This document shows, piece after piece, positions 32,323 through 43,413 of a stretch of 64,000 bases of DNA. Every line of letters begins with the position of its first letter. Within the stretch, counting starts at the first letter, position 1. The position numbers and the translations under genes were made by a program. Below the pieces are notes generated by a model. That model saw only the letters and a list, made by a program, of their open reading frames with translations. It was not told the origin of the DNA and did no database searches. Origin of the DNA: Mrakia gelida (lineage: Eukaryota; Basidiomycota; Tremellomycetes; Cystofilobasidiales; Mrakiaceae); NCBI GenBank assembly GCA_024345305.1, contig BRON01000003.1, forward strand, positions 1,302,001-1,366,000, in the 5' to 3' direction.

Positions 32323-33631
32323 ATGAACTATCCCTATCCCTACAACAACGGCTACGGTCGACCTCTCCCATCCAACCACGCACCCAGCTCCGCTCTCTGC
32401 ACCGACGAAGCTGGAACTGTTCGCTGCCCTATACATTGGAAGCCTGTCAGTCTTCCTGGAACGAATCAACTCCGCCCTCGACGCACGACGTCGAGCTGAC
32501 GAGCTTCCTTTTTCCTTCCTCTTCCCCTTAAGGCCATCCTCAAGACCAGTCGCACCAGTGAGTGTCCCTTGATGTTCTTCCTCGATACGGATGAGCTGAC
32601 CAAAAGCTGGTTTCGCTTTGGTGGCGAAACAGAGAAGAACCCCAACAGGTGAGCTTCGATGTTCCTCCCCTCGCTCCGCTCCTCCTTCCTGATTTTCTGC
32701 TCTTCGCCTTTGAAGAGACTTCGTCGCCTGCAACGAGGTACGATCCTTCTCTTCCTCTTCTCCCACTTGACGCTCTACTGACTTCAACTGCTTTCTCGCA
32801 GCGACCCTTCTCGTGTGGTTTCTTCAGTTCGTCCGCACCCTCACTTCACTCTCGTCATCTCCCTCCCCTTCGCGCTTCCTGACCCTCTGGCCTCTCCCTC
32901 TTCTTTCTTCGCAACAGAATGGGTTGATGACTTCCCTAACCCAGCTGCTCTCACTCAAGTCCGTCAGCAACCTCCCAAACCTGCTCCCAAACCCAAGCCT
33001 CAACCTCAAACAATCGGAGCTGCTCCTGAACGACGACTCGAAGAGGTCGACGACGAAGACGACGACGACGAGGTTCATTGGGACGAGGACGCTGAGTTGA
33101 AGAGAGCGTTAGCTTTGAGCATGATGGATGCTCAGGTCGTTCACGACGACTCGGAGGTGGAGGAGCTCGTCTTGGAGGCTGGGAGGTTCGAGAAGCTGGG
33201 AGGGAAGAAGAGCAAGGGGAAGAGGATCAAGCTGGAGGAGAGTGATTCGGAGTACGAAGCAGTGAGTTGAGCTTTCTTTGCTCTCGTTTTGGTGGGCTGG
33301 GAAGGAGAAGCAGACGAGACGAGACGAGATGCGAGCTGACCGCGACGCGCGTCGCTTCCCTCCCTCCTCTTCCACCTTCGCTCAGAAACCCTCCTCCTCG
33401 AAACTTCACACCCCACCTTCTAAAGCCAAGACTCAAGACGCTCATCTACTCGCCGCCGCGAACAAGAAGATCGACACTCTCCAGCGAGAGAACAAGCGAC
33501 TCAGGAAGGATAACAAGCAGCTGGAGAAGGACTATTCTCGAATGACGGACGACTTCATGTCTCTGAACGCTGAGAAGATGGATTGGGAGGAGGAGAGGGA
33601 GGAGTTGAGAGGCAGGTTGAGTGAGAGGTGA
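32323..33631 (+). CDS. GRF zinc finger, ubiquitin-interacting-motif-like and coiled-coil protein
   Basis: Start at 32323, stop TGA at 33629-33631, about 250 residues in about seven exons. Residues 35-75 form a GRF finger: VRCPIHWKPAILKTSRT, KKNPNRDFVACNE and RPFSCGFFKWVDD, with likely zinc ligands C35, H38, C60 and C67. GRF fingers of APE2, TOP3A and NEIL3 bind single-stranded DNA. After a Lys/Pro linker an acidic run leads into DEDAELKRALALSMMDAQ (about 126-143), which fits the UIM pattern acid-x-x-x-A-L-x-x-S. The C-terminal 70 residues are a coiled coil (IDTLQRENKRLRKDNKQLEK). There is no catalytic domain. A role in DNA repair or ubiquitin-dependent recruitment is inferred. Several exons are under 30 bases, but the GRF motif supports all the joins. 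Confidence 0.82.
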
Positions 33632-34194
33632 GGACACTGAGGAGAGAAGGGGAGGGGGGGACGCGACGCGGTTTTCCTTTGCTTGCTTTTCTTGTTGGTT
33701 TCTCGACGAACTTTTTTCGGCCGATGTTGCTTATGCTCGTGTTTTAGGTTTATGCCTTCTTCTCGTATCTTGCTTGTGCCGATGCTATGTCCTACGATCT
33801 CCTCGTCGCCCGTCGCGAGCACCGTCGAACGTCTCGTCCTCGATCGACAGTCCTTCGAAACGAGACGGAAGATTGGAAAGTGTCAGGATCTGCGTTCGAA
33901 GACTGCCTCCAAGACTCGAATCTGTGAAAGCTGTTCTTGAGAAGAGACAATCGAGAAGACCTGACGGGCTGAGGAGGTAGCTTCGGAGGGAGAACCGAAC
34001 CTCGAGCTCTTCTTGCTTTGGAATCCCTCCCTCCTCCTTCGCTGACCTCTCAACGACCAGCTTCAACTAAACTCGGACTCTCAACCACTCCGCCCTAGAA
34101 CTTCCAGGCCTTCCACCTTCTATACAATTCCACCTCCTCCAAAGTCTTACTTCATCGCCCTCAAAACTCAGCTCGAACGAGCTCCCTTCCCAAA
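33632..34194. other. Spacer between the GRF and CFD1 genes
   Basis: Presumed 3' region and then promoter/leader of the CFD1 gene. Nothing else is recognised. Confidence 0.4.
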
Positions 34195-35369
34195 ATGAAC
34201 ACATCGCAACTTCCCATCCCTCTCGACTCCTCCTCCTCCCCAATCACCCGTCGTCTATCCAAGGTCTCCCAGATCGTCCTCGTCCTCTCCGGAAAAGGAG
34301 GAGTCGGCAAATCCTCTTCCACCGTCCAACTAGCTCTCTCCCTTCACGCTCTGGGCTACAAGATTGGCGTTCTCGACACCGACCTTACAGGTCCCTCCAT
34401 ACCTCGCATGTTCGGTCTCGACGGACAGGGAGTTCATCAGAGCACGGACGGATGGGTGCCCGTGTATGCTGATGGGGCTGAGAGGAGGTTGGGAGTGATG
34501 AGCGTGGGGTTCTTGTTGAAGAGCAGTAGGGATTCGGTCGTGTGGAGGGGACCGAAGAAGGAAGGGATGATCAAGCAGTTTCTTGGGGATGTGAGGTGGG
34601 GGGAGTTGGATTTCTTGCTGGTAGACACACCGCCAGGTGAGTTGTGCACTCGTTCTCGACATTTTCAGCTGCTGGGCTACGACTGTGAAGGAGTGAAGGA
34701 GGAGAGGGCTGCAGGAAGGAAACGCGAGCTCAAGCTGACCAACTCTCTCCACCTTCCTCGTCCCTCTGCCCTCCCTTTCTTTCGCTCGTCCGCTTCGCAT
34801 CTCCAGGTACCTCCGACGAACATCTCTCCCTCATGACCCATCTCCACCCACTCTCCTCTCGATTATCCTCCGTCATCATCACCACCCCTCAAGCCGTCTC
34901 CCTCCTCGACACTTCCAAATCCCTCTCGTTCACGCGCAAGGTCGGACTCCCCGTCCTCGGACTCATCGAGAACATGTCAGGCTACGCTTGCCCTTGTTGC
35001 GGCGACATCACCTACCTCTTCGGCCAGGGAGGAGGGGAGGAGATGTGCAGGAGGGAAGGGTTGCAGTTCCTCGGACGAGTCCCCGTCGAGAGCGACCTCG
35101 TTGGGCTGTTGGATGCGACGAGCAGGAGACCTCCGCCGCCGCCGCAACGGACACTGGAGAACGGAGAGGTGGAGGAGATGGATGTGAAGGAGGAGGAGGA
35201 GCTGGTGATACCGGAGGGGAGCTTCGATCTGTCGGAGAGGTACAAGAAGACGCTGAGCGCGAAGCTGTTCGAGCCGATGGCGGCTGAGGTCGTGAGGTTG
35301 CTGAAGGTGCGGACGGAGGAGGAGTTCGCTGAGGCTGCTGCTGCCGCCGCTGTCGCTACTACTGCTTAA
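34195..35369 (+). CDS. CFD1: Cytosolic Fe-S cluster assembly scaffold ATPase Cfd1/NUBP2
   Basis: Start at 34195 ([20 protein letters not shown]), stop TAA at 35367-35369, one intron (about 34639-34806). The deviant Walker A motif is [20 protein letters not shown]. Other family signatures are [62 protein letters not shown] and [18 protein letters not shown] with the cluster-bridging CxxC (CPCC). The protein lacks the N-terminal four-cysteine motif of Nbp35, which separates Cfd1/NUBP2 from NUBP1. Cfd1 and Nbp35 form the scaffold that builds 4Fe-4S clusters for cytosolic and nuclear proteins. A fungal-type acidic insertion ([20 protein letters not shown]) and an Ala-rich tail are present. Length about 335 residues, slightly longer than yeast Cfd1. 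Confidence 0.95.
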
Positions 35370-36277
35370 TAGATCGTATCACTAGCTCTATACTATCTAG
35401 GCAACCCATGTTGTAGGAAGGATCGTTTTGGACGCGCGAGAGAGCAGAGCAGGAGTCGAGTTGAGTTCCGAGCTGCCCCCAATCGTTCTTCGAGTGTGCT
35501 CACACGCGTCGGCGCTCACTTCACCTCTAGTTCATCCCCGCCTTCGTAGAGAGAGAGGCGTCTCGGTTTCAATTCGTCGAGCTGTTGACTGCTCGTTTCT
35601 CAGAAGACTTCGACGCGCGTTCGTGCGAATCGCAGCTTCACTCTCGGCCTTCTCTCACACTCCGCCTTCGAGCAAGGATCCGACCTCGCTTATCTATACG
35701 CACTCAAGGGCGGCTCTCATTTTATGTACATACCTCTCCCTTCAAACTGGGTCTTCATATCATAGCAGAAGGCGAGGAAAAGGTGACTCACTCAACGAGA
35801 CGCGTCTTCCCTTTGTTCTTCCTCCTTCGCGGTTTTAGGCTTGTGCTTTCGGATCCCACTTCCCTCGCCTCAACGGAGCCGGAACTTCACTCTTTCGATT
35901 CTGTCTCGGGAGATCAACCCAGCTCTCGGAGACATGCGAAACCGAGCGAACGAAAGCCTGGCCAACATGAAACACGACGTTGTCCTTTTCTCGATCTCGA
36001 GCTTTCTCCCTTCACTCCTCTGCTCTTGCTCTTGCCTTCCTTTACTTCCCTTGTCTCAGCTACCGTAGAGAGGGGTGCTGTAGAGCCCGTCAACATTTCT
36101 CGTCATCCTTCCGTGGGGAAAGAAAGGGGAGGAGGGGAAGGGAGGAGAGAAGGAGTGCAGGGGCGAAGGATCGTCGGCCTCTCTTCCTCGCTCGTTGGTT
36201 TTCGTTCGTTGTCCCTTCCTCGTTTGCCCTCTAACCATCATCTGCTCCCTCTACCACCCCAATCCGACGGACACATC
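35370..36277. other. Spacer before the glutaredoxin-like gene
   Basis: Long upstream region. A frame stays open from about 35585 in phase with the ATG at 36278, but its composition does not resemble the rest of the protein, so it is taken as leader/promoter. No TATA box in a convincing position was found. Confidence 0.4.
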
Positions 36278-38195
36278 ATGTCGATCCCTATCCCATCCCC
36301 TCCCGACTCCCCTACTTCCTCTGCGAGCGTCAAGTACGGAATTCTTCCCCGCTCCTCTCACCCCTTCCCCCAAACCCCTTCGACCAGCGATAACGCTCTC
36401 CCCAATTCCTTCTTCTCCTCTGTCGTCTACCCGCCAGAGACAGCACCTCATACTCCAGTCAGCAGTCTCGATGAGGAGAGCTCCATCGAGGACGCGGTCG
36501 TGATGACGGGCAAATCTGTCTGGCTCTCCACCGAGTCGAGCTCACCCATGAGGTCCCTTCCCACGACTCCCAAGGGTCACCCTCTCTCCTCCTGGCCCGA
36601 CTCTTTGAGTCAGGGAAGTCCTGAGTATGCAGGGTTGGGTCTCAGCCGGTTGGGAGCTACCTTGGCTGGAGTTTTGAAGCTGGAGAGTGGGAATGATGGG
36701 AGGAGGGGCGGTCGTTCGTCGAGTCCTGTGAGCTCCGCCTTTCCTTCCCTCTCCGCCTGTTCTTCTCGCTCAGAAAGCGTTCCGACTGAAGAAGCTGGAC
36801 GACAATTCTTTCGATTACCCTCTTTCGAACAGCTACCCGGATCTCACACCCATCGATCTCACAAAGCTACCTTCCTCTCGTCGATCTTTTCACGACGCGC
36901 TCGTCCTCTCCTCCTCGTTCTTTTCCTCTTCGTCGCAGGACTGTGAGACCTCTTCCCTCACCTTTCTGTGCCCTCTTCGTTGGCTGACGATTTGTCTTTC
37001 CCTCTGCAGCGTCTACCTCCTCACTGCTCTTCGACCTTCAGCTGTTCGTCCTCGCTCTCGCACCCCGTTGGTCTTCCTCGATTTGCGCTGACCTCCGCTC
37101 GTTCTCTTTGCTCGGCTCATTTTAGCAACCCACAATCACTCTCGCTGAGCTGCGACGACTCCATCGCGAGCAGGCTCCGTCGTTCCCTCTCTCGACTTCG
37201 ATCAAGAGGAAGGGAGACTGGAAATGGGGTGAAGGGGTTGAACAGGCAGCTCTCATCGACTTCCTTTCAAGCGAGGGAACCCACGCGTTGCCTCCGCTCT
37301 CAGAAACTGGAGTTCTCGATCCTGGTACGTGCGATACCGTTTTCTCGTAGGCTGAAGGACTTCTTGAGCTGACTCGTTGCTCTCTACTCCCAGCTCTCGT
37401 TCTCGATTTCAACCCCCATTCCTCAACAGGAGCTGAAGCTCTGGTGGAGGTGAGTGCTGGACCCTTTCCTCCTCGTTCTGGCAGTCATTCACTGACTGAG
37501 CTTCTTCTTCCCCAGATGGTAGACCACGTTTGGAAAGAGCGAGTCGTAGTCCTGCTCGGGAAGGGACACAACGATCCGTGAGTTCTGCTGTTCTCGCGCG
37601 ACGCGACTCGTTTTTTGATCGTTTGACTGACGCGTCCTCGTTTCTCTCTCAGCGTGACTCGAAAGCTTCGTTCGTCCATCGAGGACCTCTGGGTTGTTCC
37701 TGCTCCCGTTTTCATCGAGGTCACCCAGCGACGTTAGTCCTTTTTCCCCCCCTCCCTGAAACGAACCAGCTGCTGATCGTTTCCCTCTCCGTCTTCTCAA
37801 CTTCCAGACGACGCCGATCATCTCATCCCCGTTCTTAAGCGCCTGTTCAGCTTCAAGAGCGCAGACGAGCTTCCCATCTTGCTCATCGGTGGGAAGAAAG
37901 CGAGTCATCTGTGAGTTTCTCCGGCCTCGTCCGAAGTCGACGCGCCGAATCGAGCTCACCTGGCTGACTCCTCCTTCATTCTTCCTCGTCACGATGCAGG
38001 GACCTCCGAGACCTCCTCGACGATACCGCTAGGACTAGGATCACCACTCAGATCCAGATCGCAGGAGGATCTTTCATCGAGGAATCGTGAGTTCAATCTC
38101 GACCTGCCTTTTTACGCGCGTCTCGTTTCGCTGACCGTTCTTTCCCTTTTCTTCTCCCTCTCAGGCTAAGGAGGAAGTCAGGCAGGAAGCACTAG
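36278..38195 (+). CDS. Membrane-anchored glutaredoxin-like protein lacking the catalytic cysteine
   Basis: Start at 36278 (MSIPIPSPPDSPTSSASVKY), stop TAG at 38193-38195. The first 180 residues are Ser/Pro-rich and probably cytosolic. A short exon (LKKLDDNSFDYPLSNSYPDL) is followed by a hydrophobic stretch ending SVYLLTALRPSA, a likely single membrane anchor whose exact splice is uncertain (36900-37015). The rest reads PTITLAELRRLHREQAPSFP, ALVEMVDHVWKERVVVLLGK, GHNDPVTRKLRSSIEDLWVV, LKRLFSFKSADELPILLIGG and LDLRDLLDDTARTRI. The order strand with VVVLL, helix, IP-like turn, PILLIGG and xDLRxLL is that of glutaredoxins such as the Golgi enzymes Grx6 and Grx7. The CxxC/CxxS active site is replaced by GKGHND, so it cannot work as a normal oxidoreductase. 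The fold call is inferred. Confidence 0.5.
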
Positions 38196-38683
38196 ACTCT
38201 GATCCCGACGGACCCTACCTCTTCGCCATCCACATCTCTATCCTCGTCATTCTCTGTCGCTCCCTCCACGGATTATATTGCGCCTCTCGTTTCTGTTTCG
38301 TGCTCCCTCTCCTTCCCTGCTACCTTTGCTTTCACCCCTCATCTACACGCATACCGTCATTTACACTCTTCACCCTCTTTCTCCATCTCTCTCTCACACT
38401 ACACTCGCATGGACGACCCTCACGTTCGTTTAGAAATCCTGTTGTACCTCACCCTCTCGTTCGATCTCGCTCATTCTTTCCCTCTCAGCTCGTAGTCGTC
38501 TCCTCCACATCATACTCGTGGACACTTCCGCCCTCCCTTCTTGATCTCGAATGACGCTCCTTTCGAAGATCTATACGAAGCTGAATGCATATCGAAAACA
38601 AATCGAAGCCCTACAAAGAGAAACGCGCGAAACCCAAGCTGAACTAGAAACGACGAAACAATATAGACTACACAAGGGAGATA
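38196..38683. other. Convergent 3' region
   Basis: Tail-to-tail spacer between the glutaredoxin-like gene and the transporter gene, pyrimidine-rich on the left half. No gene signal. Confidence 0.45.
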
Positions 38684-41206
38684 TCATCTCGTAAAGGTGA
38701 ATCCACTGTTGGTGCATCCAAAGGGCGTTTTGATGGCTGTGGAAAGGGCGAAAGAGGAGTGAGTTCGAGTCAGCGACGAAGAGAGGAAACGCGACGATAG
38801 TGCTGGGGGACGACGACTTACCTCCGGTCGCGTACGATATACGGATCGACTCGCAAGCAGCGTAGGTTCCGGCTCCGAAGAAGAAGAGACCGACGATCAA
38901 CATCACGACGTTGAGGATGGTCTCGGCGGACCTTCCGAGGGAGGTGAAGTAGCCCGTCTTCTTGTACAGAAGTTTGTAGGCGAAGGCCCAGAAGATGAAC
39001 CTGAGTTAAAGGAGGAAAGGCGAAAGGACGAGGTTAGTAAGGAAGAGGACGGTTCGATGAAGAAGGCGAAGAGGACAGGAAAGTCGAGTCGCGAGTCGTG
39101 GACTTACCCGAACCAAGAGTCGAAGAGTGAGGAGATCAAGGAAAGGAGATCGTTGAAGAAGGGGATCGACTCTCCGATGATCTGAAGACGCATCGACGAG
39201 ACAAGGTTCAGTTCGGGCTCCGAGCGAAAGGGAGGCAAGCGACGCGTCGAGCTTGGGAACTCACAAAAGCAATCACCCATCCGACGGCGACGATAGCGGT
39301 CCAAACAGCCCATCCCTTGACGGTATGAGTTCGTCGATGTTTTGAGTTCTCAGGGAAGATCTGGAAGAAGACGGCTCTCGAGGTGACCAACGAGTCTGAG
39401 CGACGGGAAAGACGAGGCGGATCAGCAAAAGGTCGACGCGTCGAGGGAGGTCGGAGGTCGATCTCTACTCACAAAGGATTCCGACGATGATGATGGTGGG
39501 GAGAGTGAAGGCAGCGGCAGGCTGAGCGTACTTCTTGATGAGGGAACCGTAGGCGGGAGCGGTGGTGAGGATGGTTCCGGTGTGAGCTGAGCAGAGGAGA
39601 GAAGGGGAGACGAGACGAGATGATCAGCGCTTGAGCGAAGAAAGTAGGAGCGAGAGCTCGTAGGAGGGAAGTCAGATTGGTCGAAAGAGATGAGCTTACA
39701 GTAAACAACAGCTCCAGTGATGGTGAAGAGGACGAGCTCGGCAGCCATCGAGAGGTAGAGCGCCTTGGGGAAGTCCTCAGGTTTGGCCATGTCCCCAACG
39801 AATGAGGGAATTAGAGCTTGCCCGATGAAGGTGTAAGCTATGTTTAAGATAGCAGAGGTTCCTTGAACGAAGGTGGTTCCCTTCGGTAAGAGGACGAGCG
39901 ACGGTCAGACGGAGGACGAGAGGGGAAGACGCGAGGAGGGTCAACTCACCTCAGGAGCCCAAACGGTCCACGAAAGAGGAGTTTCCGCGTCGTTGATGTA
40001 GCCGTTGGGGGTTCCCTGGACTCCGTGTCCGATAACGACGATGAGGAAGCTGGAGAGGGGAGGCAGGAGACGAACGTCAGCGAGTCGAAAGAAGCCGGAC
40101 GCGAGTGAAGCTGGATTCGTTGCGCACCAGACAAACATAGTTCCCGCAGAGAAGATCCCGAGGGGAGTGGTATGTCGGAAGTCTCGGATGAGAGAACCGA
40201 AGAACTGGGGAAGGCGAGAGAAGAAAGAACGCGTTAGCAACGCGTCGCGGAGCTCGAGCGCGAAGAGAAAGGGAAACGAACCATGATGATAGCGAGAACG
40301 ACTCCCCAAACGGTCGTGCACATGGTGTAGCCAAGAGTGTTGATGGCTGTAGCTCCGGCGTTGCAGTGGAGACCCATGATGAAGAGGTTGTTCGCGGCAA
40401 GACCGATGAACGCCGCGTACCAGTAGACTTTCTTCTCCCCGAAGAGGTAGTAGGCCACGTCGGCGATGTCTCGGCATTGAGGGTAGCTGCAACAAAGAAT
40501 GAGAGAGAAAGGAAGAGGGCGAGGAAAAGACAAAAAAGCGAGGTCAGCGAGATGTTTCAACGAGCACCCCTCCACGATTTCGTTTCTTCTCGCTACTCAC
40601 GCCATACAGAATCTCCAGAGGACGTGAGACGTATAGAGAGTAGCCAGACCTATAAGGAGGGTGGCTAAAGTTCCTCCGGCCATGCCAAGAACCTGGAAGG
40701 AGTAAGGGAAAGCGAGGATAGCTGAAAGAGGAAAGGTGAGACGAGGCGCTCATCAGCCCTCCGTGTCGATCGAGACTTCAGAGCTTGTGGAGCGAAGAGC
40801 GGAAAAACTGCTCACCCAAGACGATGTATTCGGTGAAGCTGTGAGATTGAAGTGAGACGAGAACGAGTCAGCCTCTTGAGCATACTCGAGGAGAGAAGCG
40901 TGACGAAGCAAAGAAGGGAGGGCAGACTGAGCTCGACTCGTCGTCGGCAGGCTCCGGACAGAACCCATGCTGGCTTCCCTCCGACTTTTCAACCCCTCTG
41001 GCAGGAGAGCAACGAGCGAAAAGAGGGATAGGAACTCACAGAAGGACAGCAGTTCTCTGCCAGCTCATGGCTCGTTCCGAGATCTTGACAGTGTACTCGC
41101 TTCCGGTCTCGTCGACAGCTACGACACCCTCCTCTCCTCCTCTCGACGGCGACCTCCTCGGGCTGTCGTTGTAGTTCTTCTTCTCTACAGCGTATGAGTC
41201 GGGCAT
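38684..41206 (-). CDS. AAAP-family neutral amino-acid transporter (Mtr-like)
   Basis: Start at 41206 (MPDSYAVEKKNYNDSPRRSP), stop TGA at 38684-38686. After a 50-residue cytosolic N-terminus come about eleven membrane segments: EYIVLAILAFPYSFQVLGMA, GTLATLLIGLATLYTSHVLW, YWYAAFIGLAANNLFIMGLH, TTVWGVVLAIIMV, ILNIAYTFIGQALIPSFVGD, YLSMAAELVLFTITGAVVY, AAAFTLPTIIIVGIL, GWAVWTAIVAVGWVIAF, FFNDLLSLISSLFDSWFGFI and ILNVVMLIVGLFFFGAGTYA. A loop has GHGVQGTPNGYINDAE. This is the Aa_trans fold of fungal N-type and neutral amino-acid permeases (Neurospora Mtr type), proton-coupled and in the plasma or vacuolar membrane. About ten introns, two of which carry the palindrome GTCGACGCGTCGAG or GCGACGCGTCGAGC. 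The extracellular or luminal C-terminus is short (KTPFGCTNSGFTFTR). Confidence 0.9.
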
Positions 41207-41448
41207 GGAGAAGGGGAAAGGGAAGGAAGGAAGGTCGTGGTTTGGGGTGACCGGAGATTTTCGAGGGAACCAGAGAGAAGCAGAAAGGAAAGAAGGGGCG
41301 ACGGGCGATCCTGCTTCGTGACGAGCTGGAGAAATCGCGTCTTTGCGATACAGGACAAGATTTGATAAGGGATTTTCATGCTCCAGTTCTGTTAATATCT
41401 TCGTCCTCCTTGGCTGGAAGATCCGAAGCTCATCCAAACCTTCAAAAC
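41207..41448. promoter_or_regulatory. Divergent promoter region
   Basis: Head-to-head spacer of 242 bases between the transporter gene and the small basic-protein gene. It should contain both promoters. No clear TATA box is seen. Confidence 0.4.
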
Positions 41449-41998
41449 ATGCCAACAGACAGAGGAAAAGATTCCCTCGTTGACCCAAGCAGCTCTGCCT
41501 TTTCTTCAGCCCTCGTCCTTGACGACCTGCTCGTCCGGCGCCTTTCCTCCCCTCGTTCGGGGACGGTCAGCATGGATGGAGTGAGTCGAGATCTGACGCC
41601 ATTCGTTGCTCAGAAGTCGTTCGGGAAAAGAAAGGCCAAGAAGGAAGAGAGCGGGAAAAGCGAAGAAGCAAGGATCGAGATGATGGGACGCGTCGCGAGA
41701 CGATCTTTCGTTGATCTTTCAGCTGCAATCGACTTCTCGCTGCTGAAATCGTGCAGAGACGAAGGAAGCCAGAGCTGATTTCCGCGTACCTTCTAGGCGA
41801 GGTCTCTCTCAGCTGCCAGCGAGAAAGAAGAAGGAAGCGCCGTCGGTCTCGTTGTGCGTGTTTGATTTCGTCGAGACGCCTTCAAAAGCTGCAGAGGCGT
41901 GCTTGAGAAGGTCTGTTTGCCCTCGGAAGAAGTTCATGGAAAGTTTGGGTGACAAATCTCGCTGTTTGTCGTTATCGTGCTCAGACCGAAGGAGATAA
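41449..41998 (+). CDS. Small basic protein of unknown function
   Basis: The ATG at 41449 opens MPTDRGKDSLVDPSSSAFSS. The frame runs to a GTGCAG donor at 41751; a short intron with GCTGAT branch and CTAG acceptor ends at 41796, and the second exon stays open in phase to a TAA at 41996-41998. The product is about 167 residues: ALVLDDLLVRRLSSPRSGTV, QKSFGKRKAKKEESGKSEEA, GLSQLPARKKKEAPSVSLCV, FDFVETPSKAAEACLRRSVC. Lys/Arg clusters could be nuclear signals. The intron contains an in-frame stop, so an unspliced reading would give a shorter form of about 109 residues. No family recognised. Confidence 0.45.
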
Positions 41999-42414
41999 CT
42001 TCAAAGGAAGACGGGCTTCGACGAAATGCGTCGCAGGACGGAATTTCTTGTGGGAGAGGTCTTGGACCCTCGAGTCGCGACTGTATGAAGCTCTGAGTAT
42101 TTAAACCGAGGCCACGGATCTTGAAACTACGGGAAGAGAGAAAGAAGCGAGTCGAATTCGAGAAACGCGACGCGTCGAGTCCTCACGCGTCGTCCTCGCT
42201 CGACCTTCTCGTTCCTCGTCCAAGTGATCGCTCGACTGCCAATGGAATTCGGCCTATTCTTCCTTCGTAAACAGTCCACGACCAAATCTTCTAAGAGAAG
42301 GAAAAGCACGGGGAAGTGAGCTTTGCCGACTCTCGATGACCGCATCGACCTCGACCTCTCCTCCACCCTCTTCCCTCCCTCCTTCCTCCCAAACGCTCAC
42401 CATCTCTCCCACAA
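41999..42414. other. Spacer with two ACGCGT elements
   Basis: Two ACGCGT cores at 42170-42175 and 42185-42190 lie about 230 bases upstream of the next ATG. ACGCGT is the core of MCB cell-cycle elements, but the same word is frequent in introns of this window, so regulation is only a possibility. No coding signal. Confidence 0.35.
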
Positions 42415-43019
42415 ATGTTCTCCATCCTCAAAACCTCAGTCCCTAAGGCCTCTCCTCTCCGATCCTTCTCGACCTTCTCCCTCCTTCGAGCCAGCAAGCC
42501 CTCGACCGCGACCACTCAGTCGAGCGATTCGTCCAACAAGACTCCTTCTCGACCTCAGCACGACACCGTTCGTTCCCTTCCCTCTCCTCTTCTTTTCCCT
42601 TTCTCTCTCGGCGAAGCTGAACTCTATATCATCTGGTGGCGAGCAGGCTGAAACCGTCGCAGAGGGACTCAACACTCTCCCTGGCAGTGGCTCCTCCTCC
42701 CCGGACGACCGAGTCCCTGGAGAGACGAACGCTAAAGGGAAGAAGGCTAGCACCCAGGAGGAGGGAGTTGGGAATCAGGAGAGTGATGTTAGGGAGAAGT
42801 GAGTTCACACTTTCTCACTTTCTGTCGACTTGGATCGAGGGAGGGGAAGGGAAGGGAGGGGGAGGGAGTGAGATGGAAGCTGACCTCTCGAGCTCGCCTT
42901 GTCTTCCCTCCCCATCTCCTCCCCTCGCCCACCCCTCCCCTCGTCACGTCGCTTAATCGGATGAACGGGAAAACAGGATCAAAGGACCTCTCGCTGATGC
43001 GAAGTCTCCCAAGAAGTGA
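42415..43019 (+). CDS. Small probable mitochondrial protein, unrecognised
   Basis: The ATG at 42415 gives MFSILKTSVPKASPLRSFST, a good mitochondrial presequence, continuing FSLLRASKPSTATT. The first intron has a GTTCGT donor and GCTGAAC branch; the second exon reads AETVAEGLNTLPGSGSSSPD, and after a second intron the last exon reads KIKGPLADAKSPKK and stops at 43017-43019. About 115 residues, mostly Ser, Lys and Glu with little hydrophobic core, so the mature part may be disordered. No family recognised. Confidence 0.55.
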
Positions 43020-43413
43020 GAGCTTGCAAGGTGTCAAGCTCAGCTTATCTTTGGGATGGGGAGGAGGGAGGTCGTGTGATCAAGCTCGACGAGATAAGGC
43101 AGGAGGGGAAGGGAAGGTTTGCTCTCGTTCACGGTCTCTTTTCTTTCAGTCTTTGTAGTTCCTTCGTCTTGGGGTTCGGTTGTATGCTCTTCGCTGAGCG
43201 CTTGAATGAGGGTTGGAGGAGAAAGGAGAGGGGAGAGAGGACGACGCGTTCGTTCCCAGCTGTCTTTGAACGTCTCGCGTCCTGCGCTCGCGTCGCGAAC
43301 TTGGAGAGACACTAGCAGGGTACAGCAAACGAAGTAGCTAGCAGTAAAGATCGTCACCGGAAAAAAGAAAGAAACCTCAAACTCGAATCGTCGCTCGCGT
43401 CGACCGCCAAACC
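43020..43413. other. Convergent 3' region
   Basis: Tail-to-tail spacer between the small mitochondrial-type gene and the WD40 gene. Nothing recognised. Confidence 0.45.
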
